From NCBI GenBank assembly GCA_016866385.1, contig VGMU01000012.1, positions 1-58,190 of the forward strand: a DNA stretch of 58,190 nt, in the 5' to 3' direction. This document shows positions 8,035 to 16,619 of this stretch, piece after piece. Source of the DNA: Bacteroidota bacterium. Lineage in GTDB: Bacteria; Bacteroidota; Bacteroidia; Cytophagales; Cyclobacteriaceae. The notes beneath the pieces were generated by a model. That model saw only the letters and a program-made list of their open reading frames with translations, ran no database searches and was not told where the DNA came from. Every line of letters starts with the position of its first letter. The stretch's first letter is position 1. Position numbers and translations under genes: made by a program.

Positions 8035-10728
8035 ATGAAAAGAAGTATACTCCTTCTGTTATGTTTGATATGGTCCTTAAGTGCCCTAGCGCAGATTCGC
8101 TTGGGCCAAAGCAGGTATGCCTCGCCAAAGCCTATCAATATTTTAGAATTGAACTATGCCAAACCGCAGAAATTTAGAATAGCAGGCATTAAAGCCGTGG
8201 GGCTCTCTACATTAGATGAAGTCGCCATCATTTCCTTGTCGGGATTGAAAGTGGACGATCGCATTGAAGTGCCTGGAGATGCCATATCTGGCGCTCTAAA
8301 GAAATTGTGGGGGCAAGGAATTATTGGAGATGTCAAAATCTTGGTGACTAAAATTGAGGGAGAGGACATCTACCTTCTTCTTGACCTTACCGAGCGTCCC
8401 AGATTTTCTCGAGTAGAATTTTCAGGGATCAATAAAACCCAAGAAGGAGAGCTTCGGGATAAAGTAAATATTAGGGGCCGTGTGGTCAGAGACGATGTAC
8501 TAAATACCGCCAAGAGAAACATTGAGAAATATTATCTAGACAAAGGCTATCTCAATACAGAGGTAAAAATCATTCAGGATCGAGATACTACCCTACCCAA
8601 CAGTGTAAAGCTTCGCTTTGACATAGACCCAAAAGCAAAGGTCAAAATCAATGAAATTGCTATTTATGGCAACGAAGAAATTTCTGATAGCGCGATTAAG
8701 GGTAAGTTGAAGAAAACAAAAGAGCACGCGCGCATAGCCATTTTCAAAGACATTTACTCCCGTATCCTGGACGCTGATGCAAAGAGTATTTCTACTTCTA
8801 TCTTCAATACCCAGGAAGCTTCAGAAGAACAGGTAAATCAATACATCCACAAAAATTTCAAATTGAATTTTTTCAATGGGTCCAAATTTATCCCAAAGGA
8901 ATACCGAAGCGATAAAGAAAAAGCCATCACGTTCTACAATAGCAAAGGATTTAGGGATGCAAAAATCTTGGAAGATTCGGTCTATGATTTTACGGAGAAC
9001 AAGATTAACATCGACATTTCCCTAGAAGAAGGAAGGAAGTATTACTACCGAAACATCACCTTTACAGGAAATTACATTCATGAGGATGAGGTACTACTCG
9101 CCAAGTTAGGGATACAAAAAGGAGACGTTTACGACAAGGAAAAACTCGACAAACGACTCAACTACGACCCTCAAAAAGGGGACGATGTAAGTTCCTTATA
9201 CCAAGACAATGGCTATTTATTTTTTAGTATAGATCCGGTAGAAATCAATGTTTCTGGAGATTCTATAGACTTAGAAATGCGAATTTTCGAAGGTCCGCAA
9301 GTGACTGTCAATAGTGTAGGTATTAAAGGAAACGACCGTACCTCTGACCACGTGGTCATGCGTGAAATTCGAATTCTTCCAGGTCAAAAATTCAACCGCA
9401 GTCTTTTGGTAAGGACCATTCGAGAGCTATCCACCCTAGGGTATTTTGACCCAGAAAAAATCAATCCTGACCTTAGACCTAATTTTGAAAGTGCAACCGT
9501 AGATATCACCTTTGAACTCGAGGAGCGGCCCAATGACCAAATAGAATTGTCCGGAGGCTGGGGAGGATTTTTTGGATTTGTAGGAACTGTAGGATTGGTT
9601 TTCAACAATTTCTCCATCAAAAATATTGGGGATTTTAGCAAGTGGGACCCACTTCCTGTTGGGGATGGTCAAAAACTATCCCTACGCGTTCAAGCTAATG
9701 GCCAAGCATTTCAAAACTACTCCCTGTCCTTGAGCGAACCGTGGTTTGGTGGAAAAAAGCCAAACTCTCTAAGCTTTGCATTCAATCATTCGGTACAGCG
9801 CCAGGTAGATTACTTTAACCAGGCCGGAGGAGGGGATTTGGGTTCTTTCAAAATTACTGGTGTCACCTTAGGCTTATCCAGAAGAATTACCTGGCCAGAC
9901 GATTACTTTAGCATCAGCAACTCTCTTCAATTCCAAAACTATGAATTCAATCAATTCGGTACCTCTTTTGGATTAAGTTATGCTACAGGAAATTCAAAAA
10001 GTGTTGTATTAAATACTACTATAGCGAGAAATAACGTAGACAATACCATTTACCCTAGGCAGGGATCTAATATAATTTTGTCTATGAATTTGACTCCTCC
10101 CTATGCTAGCTTAAATAATAATTTAAACGAAGAATCTCAAGATCAGGACAAATACAAGTGGCTTGAGTACCACAAGTGGATGTTTGATGCTTCCTTCTAC
10201 ACCCCTGTTTTTGGATCCCCCAAATGGGTAGCTAGTGCACGAGCCCACATGGGATTCTTAGGTTCTTACGGAAATAAATTGGGAATCATTCCACTTGAAC
10301 GCTTTGTCATGGGGGGAGACGGAATGAACTTCAATAACTTTGCACTTGGGCAGGAAATTATTGGTTTGAGAGGTTACGAAAATCAGTCCATCACCCCAGG
10401 AAGAAATACTCGAGGCACTGCCAATCCCGACCCATACGGTGGGGTGGTATACAATAAATACGTCATGGAATTGAGATTTTTAGTATCTCCAAATCCTTCT
10501 GCTACGATCTTTTTGTTGACCTTTGCAGAAGCTGGCAACAACTGGGGAGATTACAGGGACTTCAATCCCTACAACCTCAATAAATCAGCAGGTGTCGGCG
10601 CTAGAATATTCATGCCTGCCTTCGGATTGTTGGGTGTGGATTGGGGTTATGGATTTGATCCTATTCCAGGCACCTTACGACGCAGTGGTCCAAAATTCCA
10701 TTTTACCATAGGGCAGCAGTTTAGATAA
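8035..10728 (+). CDS. bamA: outer membrane protein assembly factor BamA
   Basis: Outer-membrane Omp85 protein that inserts beta-barrels into the outer membrane. 897 residues from the ATG at 8035 (an in-frame TTG precedes it). A signal peptide (MKRSILLLLCLIWSLSALAQ) is followed by five POTRA-like repeats, for example FRIAGIKAVGLSTLDEV, FSRVEFSGINKTQEGEL, VKINEIAIYGNEEISD, YYYRNITFTGNYIHEDEV and VTVNSVGIKGNDRTSDHVV. The C-terminal 16-strand barrel contains the Omp85 G-x-x-G-Y-x motif region (LRGYENQS) and ends FHFTIGQQFR. Longer than E. coli BamA (about 810), as is usual in this phylum. Two skp genes follow. Confidence 0.95.
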   Translation: MKRSILLLLCLIWSLSALAQIRLGQSRYASPKPINILELNYAKPQKFRIAGIKAVGLSTLDEVAIISLSGLKVDDRIEVPGDAISGALKKLWGQGIIGDVKILVTKIEGEDIYLLLDLTERPRFSRVEFSGINKTQEGELRDKVNIRGRVVRDDVLNTAKRNIEKYYLDKGYLNTEVKIIQDRDTTLPNSVKLRFDIDPKAKVKINEIAIYGNEEISDSAIKGKLKKTKEHARIAIFKDIYSRILDADAKSISTSIFNTQEASEEQVNQYIHKNFKLNFFNGSKFIPKEYRSDKEKAITFYNSKGFRDAKILEDSVYDFTENKINIDISLEEGRKYYYRNITFTGNYIHEDEVLLAKLGIQKGDVYDKEKLDKRLNYDPQKGDDVSSLYQDNGYLFFSIDPVEINVSGDSIDLEMRIFEGPQVTVNSVGIKGNDRTSDHVVMREIRILPGQKFNRSLLVRTIRELSTLGYFDPEKINPDLRPNFESATVDITFELEERPNDQIELSGGWGGFFGFVGTVGLVFNNFSIKNIGDFSKWDPLPVGDGQKLSLRVQANGQAFQNYSLSLSEPWFGGKKPNSLSFAFNHSVQRQVDYFNQAGGGDLGSFKITGVTLGLSRRITWPDDYFSISNSLQFQNYEFNQFGTSFGLSYATGNSKSVVLNTTIARNNVDNTIYPRQGSNIILSMNLTPPYASLNNNLNEESQDQDKYKWLEYHKWMFDASFYTPVFGSPKWVASARAHMGFLGSYGNKLGIIPLERFVMGGDGMNFNNFALGQEIIGLRGYENQSITPGRNTRGTANPDPYGGVVYNKYVMELRFLVSPNPSATIFLLTFAEAGNNWGDYRDFNPYNLNKSAGVGARIFMPAFGLLGVDWGYGFDPIPGTLRRSGPKFHFTIGQQFR

Positions 10729-10815
10729 TCTTTTCGTTTGACGAGCGTTTGTTAAATAATGTTAGGAAAATCACCTATTTCATCCCTTAGAATAAAGCAA
10801 AATCGAACGTAAGGC

Positions 10816-11346
10816 ATGAATAAATCATTGAAAATTGTACTTTTACTTTTGCTTGTAGGGATTTCTGAGCCAGTATTTGCTCAAAAATTTGGGTATATTG
10901 ATTCAGAATATATTCTCAACAAGCATCCGGATTACAAACTCGTGCAAGAGGAATTAAAAAAATTGAGTGAGGAATGGAAAAAAGAGGCACAAAATTTGGA
11001 CCAAGAAATAAAAGAGCTTTCCGCTCAACTTAAGGCAGAGGAAGTGTTGCTTACCGAAGAGATGTATCAAAAAAGGATGGAGCAAATCAAAGCAAAGCAA
11101 AAGGCTTCGCAAGAGTTTAACAGCCGAATATTTGGAATGGATGGAACCTACTACCAAAAACAAGCAGAGCTCCTTCAACCTCTCCAATCTAAAATCTACG
11201 ATGCTATAGAACGGGTATCTAGAAAAAATAACCTTGCAGTTCTGTTTGATAAGGCGGCAGGACCTTCTGCAATTATATACACAGATCCAAGACACGATTA
11301 TTCAGAATTTGTCTTGGAGGAATTAGGAATTGAAGACAACAATTAA
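10816..11346 (+). CDS. OmpH/Skp family periplasmic chaperone, copy 1
   Basis: A 176-residue secreted protein that holds unfolded outer-membrane proteins in the periplasm before BamA. A signal peptide ends near residue 22 (EPVFAQ). The mature part begins with the family signature KFGYIDSEYILNKHP, continues with a long charged coiled coil (about residues 45-115, rich in Lys, Glu and Gln) and ends with the beta-strand NNLAVLFDKAAGPSAIIYTDP. It follows bamA by about 90 bases and precedes a second, diverged copy by 11 bases, the usual Bacteroidota arrangement. Confidence 0.92.
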   Translation: MNKSLKIVLLLLLVGISEPVFAQKFGYIDSEYILNKHPDYKLVQEELKKLSEEWKKEAQNLDQEIKELSAQLKAEEVLLTEEMYQKRMEQIKAKQKASQEFNSRIFGMDGTYYQKQAELLQPLQSKIYDAIERVSRKNNLAVLFDKAAGPSAIIYTDPRHDYSEFVLEELGIEDNN

Positions 11347-11357
11347 ATAAATAAACG

Positions 11358-11900
11358 ATGAAAGTAAATGTTCTTTTAGCTACAGTAGCCCTGCTATTGT
11401 TCGGCTTTACTACCCAGGCGCAAACCCTAAAAATCGGCTACACCAGTGTAGAATTAATTATGGATTTGATGCCAGAAATGGAGCAAATTGGAGCTGATGT
11501 GCAAGATTATCAAACCCAACTGCAAACCAACATCCAAACCAAGGCAGCGGATTTTCAAAAGCAGGTAGAGGCTTACCAACAAGCTGCCCCTACCATGACC
11601 GAGACGGCAAGAGCCGCGAAAGAGCAGGAATTAACTAAACTCCGAGACGATCTTCAAAAGTACGAGCAAGATGCACAAGTCTCTTACCAAAGAAAACTTC
11701 AAGAGTTGCTTGAGCCCGTACAAACAAAGGTGATTAACGCCATCAATGCCGTAGCTGCTGAAAATAACTATACCCACATCTTTGCAGAGACAGCAGGACA
11801 ATCTCCTATTTTACTTTACACCAAAGAAGAAGATAAATTCACAGAATTAGTTTTGGCTAAATTGGGAATTGAAATTCCAAAAGCTCCAGCGCAAAACTAG
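11358..11900 (+). CDS. OmpH/Skp family periplasmic chaperone, copy 2
   Basis: A 180-residue paralogue of the preceding gene. The signal peptide (MKVNVLLATVALLLFGFTTQAQ) leads into LKIGYTSVELIMDLMPEMEQ, then a Gln/Lys-rich coiled coil (about residues 40-115) and the closing segment NYTHIFAETAGQSPILLYT. It probably forms Skp-like trimers, perhaps with copy 1 (inference). It is the last gene of the uppS-bamA-skp run and is followed by a rho-independent terminator shared with the converging rluB-type gene. Confidence 0.92.
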   Translation: MKVNVLLATVALLLFGFTTQAQTLKIGYTSVELIMDLMPEMEQIGADVQDYQTQLQTNIQTKAADFQKQVEAYQQAAPTMTETARAAKEQELTKLRDDLQKYEQDAQVSYQRKLQELLEPVQTKVINAINAVAAENNYTHIFAETAGQSPILLYTKEEDKFTELVLAKLGIEIPKAPAQN

Positions 11901-11960
11901 GCGGAGCACTTCTAGAAATCACCTTTCTAGTAACCATCTTCGGATTTCATTAAAAATGTA

Positions 11961-11988
11961 AAAGGCCCCATGCTTTGGGGCTTTTTTT
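11961..11988. terminator. bidirectional rho-independent terminator
   Basis: A GC stem GCCCCA (11965-11970) and TGGGGC (11976-11981) with loop TGCTT, flanked by A-run and T-run, serves the second skp gene on the plus strand and the converging pseudouridine synthase gene on the minus strand; it touches the latter's stop codon at 11987. Confidence 0.85.
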
Positions 11989-13375
11989 AGTGCTTATGAT
12001 ACTTCAGCCGTATTACTTCTTGTTCAGAAAGAAATCGGTAATGGCCCCTTTTCAAATCTTTCTTATCTAAGCCAGCATACATCACCCGATCTAAACCTAC
12101 CACCTCATACCCAAAATGAGCGAAAATTCTTCTAACTATCCTATTTCTACCAATATGGATTTCAAGTCCTAAAATGGTTCTATCCTTAGATAACACCTGC
12201 ATATCATCTACCTTCACTTCCCCATCTTCCAAAGTGATTCCCTCTAGGATAGCTTCCTCGTCTTTCTGAGTAAGAGCCTTGTCCAAGGTCACTTGATAGA
12301 TTTTTTTTATTTCATTGGAAGGATGTGAAAGCTTAGCCGCCAATTCTCCATCGTTGGTAAATAACAGTAGCCCAGTTGTATTTCTATCCAATCTCCCAAC
12401 CGGAAATATCCGTTCTTCACAGGCATTCTCTACCAAGGACATGACGGTTTTTCGATCCATGGGATCTTCGGTGGTGGTGATGAAATCCTTTGGCTTATTA
12501 AGCAATAGGTAAACTGGTTTCTCGGGATTAATTCGTTTTCCCTCAAATACCACTTGATCCGATCTCCTTACCTTGTACCCAAGTTCTTTGATTACCACTC
12601 CGTTGACAATAACCAATCCTTTCTGAATCAATTCATCAGCTTCTCTACGGCTACAAATCCCAGAATTAGATATATACTTGTTGAGTCGAATCAAATCTTC
12701 CCCTTCCTTGGTGACTTTTTGCTGTACAACCTTATCAAAGGAATAGTTGGGTCGATCTGCATTTAATGCAATGTATTTGCTCCGGTTTTTACCAAATCCC
12801 CTCTTTTCTTCAGTAGGCTTAGCAGAAAAATTCTCCTCTGCCATTCCAAATACAGGTTGCTGATCCTTTCCTCTTCCTTTATAAACCAGTTTCTCATTTG
12901 AAAAAGAAGAGTCCTTTTTCTCCCAACCTCTGCCAATTTTCTCCTTGGGAGTGTTGCCAAAATCTTCAGCACCAAATTTTCTTATTTTATTTCCCTTGGG
13001 CTTTTCTCCTCTAAGAGGATCTTTATGCGTTTCGAAAGTTTTTTTGCTTCTTTCTTTTGAAGAGTTGGTGTTCCAAGAATTAGACTTTTTCGAAAAGCTA
13101 TCTTCGTGTTTTTTTTCTTCTCGTTCTTTAAATGGAGATTTATCGAAGCTAGGCTGCTGCTTTTCCTTATTATCCTTAAAAAATTTACCCTTTGAAGAAG
13201 GGCTACTTCCATTAGTTTCTTTTTCCTGTCTGGTAAAAGGGCTTTTTTCAGAAAATTTTCCTTTCTTTTCAAAAGGAACTCCTTTTCCTCCTTTTTGATT
13301 TTTCTTTAGAAAAGGAGAAGCCTCTTCCAACTTCTCTTCCTTAAAAAATGGCTTTTTTGAATTATTTTTTTTCAT
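11987..13375 (-). CDS. RluB/RsuA-family pseudouridine synthase with long disordered N-terminus
   Basis: Isomerises a uridine in ribosomal RNA to pseudouridine. About 462 residues from the ATG at 13375 (an in-frame ATG at 13423 is possible). The last 240 residues are a standard S4 RNA-binding domain (LIRLNKYISNSGICSRREAD) plus the catalytic domain with GRLDRNTTGLLLFTNDGE, whose Asp is the nucleophile. The first 200 or so residues are low complexity, rich in Lys, Glu, Phe, Ser and Gly with repeated SPF and KGKF units, predicted disordered and basic. Such extensions occur in Bacteroidota members of the family and may help bind rRNA (inference). The -7 box at 13447-13454 suits either start. Confidence 0.9.
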   Translation of the reverse strand: MKKNNSKKPFFKEEKLEEASPFLKKNQKGGKGVPFEKKGKFSEKSPFTRQEKETNGSSPSSKGKFFKDNKEKQQPSFDKSPFKEREEKKHEDSFSKKSNSWNTNSSKERSKKTFETHKDPLRGEKPKGNKIRKFGAEDFGNTPKEKIGRGWEKKDSSFSNEKLVYKGRGKDQQPVFGMAEENFSAKPTEEKRGFGKNRSKYIALNADRPNYSFDKVVQQKVTKEGEDLIRLNKYISNSGICSRREADELIQKGLVIVNGVVIKELGYKVRRSDQVVFEGKRINPEKPVYLLLNKPKDFITTTEDPMDRKTVMSLVENACEERIFPVGRLDRNTTGLLLFTNDGELAAKLSHPSNEIKKIYQVTLDKALTQKDEEAILEGITLEDGEVKVDDMQVLSKDRTILGLEIHIGRNRIVRRIFAHFGYEVVGLDRVMYAGLDKKDLKRGHYRFLSEQEVIRLKYHKH

Positions 13376-13446
13376 GGTATTGCAGCATCCCTGCTGTAGT
13401 TTAAAGATGCGATACCCATCCAAATAGCAGAGGTATCCTTGAAATA

Positions 13447-13454
13447 CAAAGGTA
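13447..13454 (-). promoter_or_regulatory. putative -7 promoter element for the RluB-type gene
   Basis: TACCTTTG on the minus strand, a perfect TAnnTTTG match in the spacer between murQ and the pseudouridine synthase gene. No good -33 partner is visible. It suggests the latter is transcribed separately from the murQ operon. Confidence 0.35.
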
Positions 13455-13495
13455 CGGCTCTTTCAGGAATACCAGACCTAGAATCAAAATTTTAT

Positions 13496-14317
13496 TTACT
13501 TTTTACTTTTATTTTTATAATAATATTCTGTAGCAAGACGTACAGAACCTTGATTAAGCAAGAGAGCTTGAGCCTCTTCGTATCCTACTCCTGTAGCTTC
13601 CATAATCATTTGGGTACCCCTATCCACCAATTTGGCATTGGAGAGTTGCATGTCCACCATTTTATTTCCCTTTACTCTACCCAATTGGATCATCACTGCG
13701 GTAGAGATCATGTTCAGCACTAGTTTCTGAGCGGTGCCCGATTTCATCCGCGTACTTCCAGTGACAAACTCAGGGCCTACAATTATCTCAATGGGGATAG
13801 CCACCTCTCGAGAAAGGGGAGAATCCGGATTGCACGTGATGCAGCCCGTAAGTAGCCCCATTTCCTTTGCCTTTTTTACTCCGCCGATCACGTAGGGGGT
13901 AGTTCCAGAGGCAGCTATGCCAATCACGGTGTCTAAGGTAGAAAAACCATAAGCTTGGATATCCTTCCAGGCTTGCTGGGGATCGTCTTCTGCATGTTCT
14001 ACAGCCTTTCTGATGGCAGAATCTCCCCCTGCAATGAGTCCTATGACCCATTCCTGAGGCACTCCATAGGTAGGTGGACATTCTGAGGCATCCAAAATTC
14101 CCAATCGTCCGCTCGTACCTGCCCCGATATAAAAAAGTCTTCCACCTTCTCGCATTCTAACTACAATCTGATCAACTAAAGAAGAAAGCTGTGGAATAAT
14201 TTTCTTTACAGCGGGAGCCACTTTATGATCTTCTGCATTGATATGCATCAGCAATTCGGTGGCGCTCATGGCCTCCAGGTTTTCATATAGGGAGCTGCTT
14301 TCGGTTACTTTTTTCAT
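13496..14317 (-). CDS. murQ: N-acetylmuramic acid 6-phosphate etherase
   Basis: Cleaves the D-lactyl ether of MurNAc-6-phosphate to GlcNAc-6-phosphate in the cytosol, a step of cell-wall recycling. 273 residues. It has the SIS-domain signature GAGTSGRLGILDASECPPTY at about residues 65-84, including the catalytic-type Glu of DASE (near 79), plus IAASGTTPYVIGG and TGSTRMKSGTAQKLVLNM. The start overlaps the stop of the upstream kinase gene by four bases (ATGA), a sign of translational coupling. This pairing with a BadF/BadG kinase fits uptake and phosphorylation of amino sugars. Confidence 0.95.
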   Translation of the reverse strand: MKKVTESSSLYENLEAMSATELLMHINAEDHKVAPAVKKIIPQLSSLVDQIVVRMREGGRLFYIGAGTSGRLGILDASECPPTYGVPQEWVIGLIAGGDSAIRKAVEHAEDDPQQAWKDIQAYGFSTLDTVIGIAASGTTPYVIGGVKKAKEMGLLTGCITCNPDSPLSREVAIPIEIIVGPEFVTGSTRMKSGTAQKLVLNMISTAVMIQLGRVKGNKMVDMQLSNAKLVDRGTQMIMEATGVGYEEAQALLLNQGSVRLATEYYYKNKSKK

Positions 14318-15156
14318 AAGATGTCCTGGTGGTATTGGGTAAGGCCTTCTATGGGGCTTTCTAAAATTCTTCCCACTCGAATTCCCAAGTCTGAAGCTGC
14401 TTTACGCAACATATCCTCATTGTAATAAGCGATAGAACCTACAAAGTGTGTCGTCTTTTTTTGGTAAGCTGGGTATTTGCAAACGTGTTTGGCAAAAAAT
14501 CGCTGAAAAGAATTGTAAAACAAGGCAAAGCAATAGGGATCTGACTTATTTTCGGTGATAAACCTACAAAAGCTTGCCATATAACGATTGGGATACGGTT
14601 GACGATAGACCTGATCTTGAATTCCATTTTGAGAGAGTTGAAATCGATCAATGGCCATCTTGCGTAGGTAATCTGGCATTTCTTCATGAATAAAATCTTG
14701 AAGAAACTGCCTTCCCACATCGCATCCCCCTCCCTCATCTCCAAGGATATATCCTGGAGCTGGACGAGACCGAAGGATGAATTGCCCATCGTAGTCACAG
14801 CTATTTGATCCCGTACCTAAGATGCACGCTATGCCCGCTTCCTTCCCGCAAGTCGCTTTGGCAGCAGCAAGAAGGTCATGATCCACTTGTATGCTAGCCT
14901 TTTCAAAAATGCTTCTCAAGGCCGAAGCCACGTCTTTTTGTCGCTCTGGCGCAGCACATCCTGCTCCATAGTAAAAAATTTGTTGAATTTCTTGGGAATG
15001 GGCTATCAGAAAATCTTGTCTCAACTGCTGGGCCATCTCTTCTGGACTCATGTAATAGGGATTAAATCCTATTCCCCGGTAGTGGCTAACTTGCCCATCT
15101 TTATGTAATATCCTCCAATCGGTCTTACTCGATCCGCTATCTGCTAGTAGTATCAT
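14314..15156 (-). CDS. BadF/BadG/BcrA-type ATPase, N-acetylglucosamine kinase-like
   Basis: A 280-residue protein of the ASKHA (sugar kinase/actin) fold. It starts with the phosphate-1 motif MILLADSGSSKTDWRI, and has GTGSNSCDYDG (near residues 114-124) and GYILGDEGGGCDVGRQ (near 132-147) as in eukaryotic-type N-acetylglucosamine kinases. It probably phosphorylates a cell-wall amino sugar with ATP; MurNAc or GlcNAc are the obvious candidates because it is coupled to murQ by a four-base overlap. Its 5' end overlaps the cytochrome b5-like gene by 20 bases. Substrate is inferred. Confidence 0.85.
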   Translation of the reverse strand: MILLADSGSSKTDWRILHKDGQVSHYRGIGFNPYYMSPEEMAQQLRQDFLIAHSQEIQQIFYYGAGCAAPERQKDVASALRSIFEKASIQVDHDLLAAAKATCGKEAGIACILGTGSNSCDYDGQFILRSRPAPGYILGDEGGGCDVGRQFLQDFIHEEMPDYLRKMAIDRFQLSQNGIQDQVYRQPYPNRYMASFCRFITENKSDPYCFALFYNSFQRFFAKHVCKYPAYQKKTTHFVGSIAYYNEDMLRKAASDLGIRVGRILESPIEGLTQYHQDIL

Positions 15157-15385
15157 TGGAAATTAGTTGGCCAATGGCTTGAAATTTTTTGAAAACACTT
15201 TCCGTATGTGGAGCATCACCAAGCTCTGTAGTCAAATCCTGACCTGCCCAATGTTCGTAATGCATGCCTTTTTTCCACAATCTTGAAGAAGTCACGTCGT
15301 AAATGATGCCCTTATAGGCTACCCAAATTTCAGGAGCATCCTGACCATTTCTCAAGGCAAGTTGCTTGCTTGTATAGGATTCCAT
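15137..15385 (-). CDS. cytochrome b5-like heme/steroid-binding domain protein
   Basis: 82 residues from the ATG at 15385, which overlaps the upstream stop in an ATGA; an in-frame ATG at 15415 would add 10 residues lying inside the upstream gene. The whole protein is one small Cyt-b5-like domain: EIWVAYKGIIYDVTSSRLW, then His at 42 and 45 (GMHYEHWAGQDLT) and His at 60 (DAPHTESVFKKF). Short stand-alone domains of this type occur in archaea and bacteria; heme binding is plausible but unproven. It has no signal peptide, so it is cytosolic. It lies between an arginase-fold gene and a sugar kinase. Confidence 0.82.
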   Translation of the reverse strand: MESYTSKQLALRNGQDAPEIWVAYKGIIYDVTSSRLWKKGMHYEHWAGQDLTTELGDAPHTESVFKKFQAIGQLISNDTTSR

Positions 15386-16536
15386 CAATGCAACTTGATC
15401 TGTGCTGTGATCCAACGCTCCGGAATTTCTCCTTTCTGGGCCATCTGGTAATCAGCATAACTACAGGGAACGGTACTCACTCGATCAAAAATACCAGTAT
15501 CATTAAAAGGAATCTCCATCCACCATTTCCCACTTCTCTTGCTTTTAAAAAAAACCAAGGTGTTGGGGGTTTTATCCAAAGACACCGTATACTTCATATA
15601 ATCGGCACTCTTGAAAGAATAGCTGTCTTTACGACTATAAAAACCTTCCATAAAATACCATATCATGACGGCAGCTACCTTAGCGGTTTTATTGTGAGCA
15701 TCATCAAAGTACGGGTCATAGCCATACAGGCCAAAAGAACTAAGTTTTTCGTTGGAACCAGCAAACCAACAAATCTGGCTAGCTTCTTCTCCTGTCAAAC
15801 CAAAAGGTTGGGCATCTAACGCTCCTGGAGCTACGTTAGATTGAAGTGCACATAGGTCAAAACTTAGAAGATCTGCATCGCGAATCAAAGGTTCTATTTC
15901 ATGTATATTATCCCGAATTTGGCCGATGCGTACATGATCGAAATAGAGCTTTTCCAAGACATTTACCAAGCTGGGATCGACTAAAAAGCTTTGGTAACCA
16001 AGGTGAGCATAAGAAAATAGGAAATTGGGTTGATGCAAGACAATCTCTTGGGTATGCCGATCACATTCAGGCCCCTTTTCTTCCATATCAATTTTAGCAT
16101 CTACGGTAAGCAGGGTGACTAATTTTTTCAATTTTTGGTAAGCCAAGTATTGCCCATAGTCTAGGTCGTGTGACCCTCCAAAGAATATGGGTAAAATTTG
16201 TTGCTTCATCAGATATTCTCCGACCTGACGAACATGTTGGTAGGTGTCATTGAGACTTTCTCCACAAATCAAATTTCCAAGATCAGCAATTTTATAGGAG
16301 AAGGCTCCCTTTTTTAATTCATAAAGTTTTTCGCGAATCTCCGTACTAGCCCGATAAACACTCTGAGAACTCTTTGCCCCACGACTCTCGGTTAGACCAA
16401 TTAAGGCAAGTTGTACGTTCTTAAGATCGGGAAATGATTCGTAATGAAGCGCAATTTGCCTTACCAAAGCATTATCGGGATAAGCCTTTTCTACTAGTTC
16501 AGCGTCAATCGGCTCAAAAAAAGAATGAATTTGCAT
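15385..16536 (-). CDS. arginase/formimidoylglutamase-fold protein with altered metal site
   Basis: A 383-residue protein of the ureohydrolase superfamily, commonly labelled formimidoylglutamase in Bacteroidota. The fold signatures are present: PIFFGGSHDLDYGQY (first metal His), LLTVDAKIDMEEKG (equivalent of D-x-H-x-D) and LLSFDLCALQSNVAPG (equivalent of S-x-D-x-D). However, the middle His is Lys and the second Asp of the last motif is Cys, so two of the six Mn ligands of arginases are missing. Catalysis as a ureohydrolase is therefore doubtful. No hut genes are nearby. It is the first gene of an overlapping minus-strand operon and is followed upstream by a terminator for nqrF. Confidence 0.85.
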   Translation of the reverse strand: MQIHSFFEPIDAELVEKAYPDNALVRQIALHYESFPDLKNVQLALIGLTESRGAKSSQSVYRASTEIREKLYELKKGAFSYKIADLGNLICGESLNDTYQHVRQVGEYLMKQQILPIFFGGSHDLDYGQYLAYQKLKKLVTLLTVDAKIDMEEKGPECDRHTQEIVLHQPNFLFSYAHLGYQSFLVDPSLVNVLEKLYFDHVRIGQIRDNIHEIEPLIRDADLLSFDLCALQSNVAPGALDAQPFGLTGEEASQICWFAGSNEKLSSFGLYGYDPYFDDAHNKTAKVAAVMIWYFMEGFYSRKDSYSFKSADYMKYTVSLDKTPNTLVFFKSKRSGKWWMEIPFNDTGIFDRVSTVPCSYADYQMAQKGEIPERWITAQIKLH

Positions 16537-16582
16537 GTCAAGAAAATCAATAGATAAAGCTAATCAAAAATGATACCTAAAA

Positions 16583-16608
16583 AAAAATCCTGCCGAAGCA
16601 GGATTTTT
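16583..16608 (-). terminator. rho-independent terminator after nqrF
   Basis: Perfect stem AAAAATCCTGC (16583-16593) and GCAGGATTTTT (16598-16608) with a four-base loop and flanking A/T runs. It lies 11 bases beyond the nqrF stop, between nqrF and the arginase-fold gene. Confidence 0.88.
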
Positions 16609-16619
16609 AGGAGGTCGAC

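Noticed and set aside
12945..13298. Plus-strand 117-codon frame opposite the low-complexity tail of the pseudouridine synthase gene
   Set aside because: Leu/Ser/Phe-rich antisense of Lys/Glu/Gly-rich coding sequence; a shadow of biased composition.
13439..13723. Plus-strand frame of 94 codons opposite murQ
   Set aside because: It overlaps the strongly supported murQ gene and has no recognisable features.
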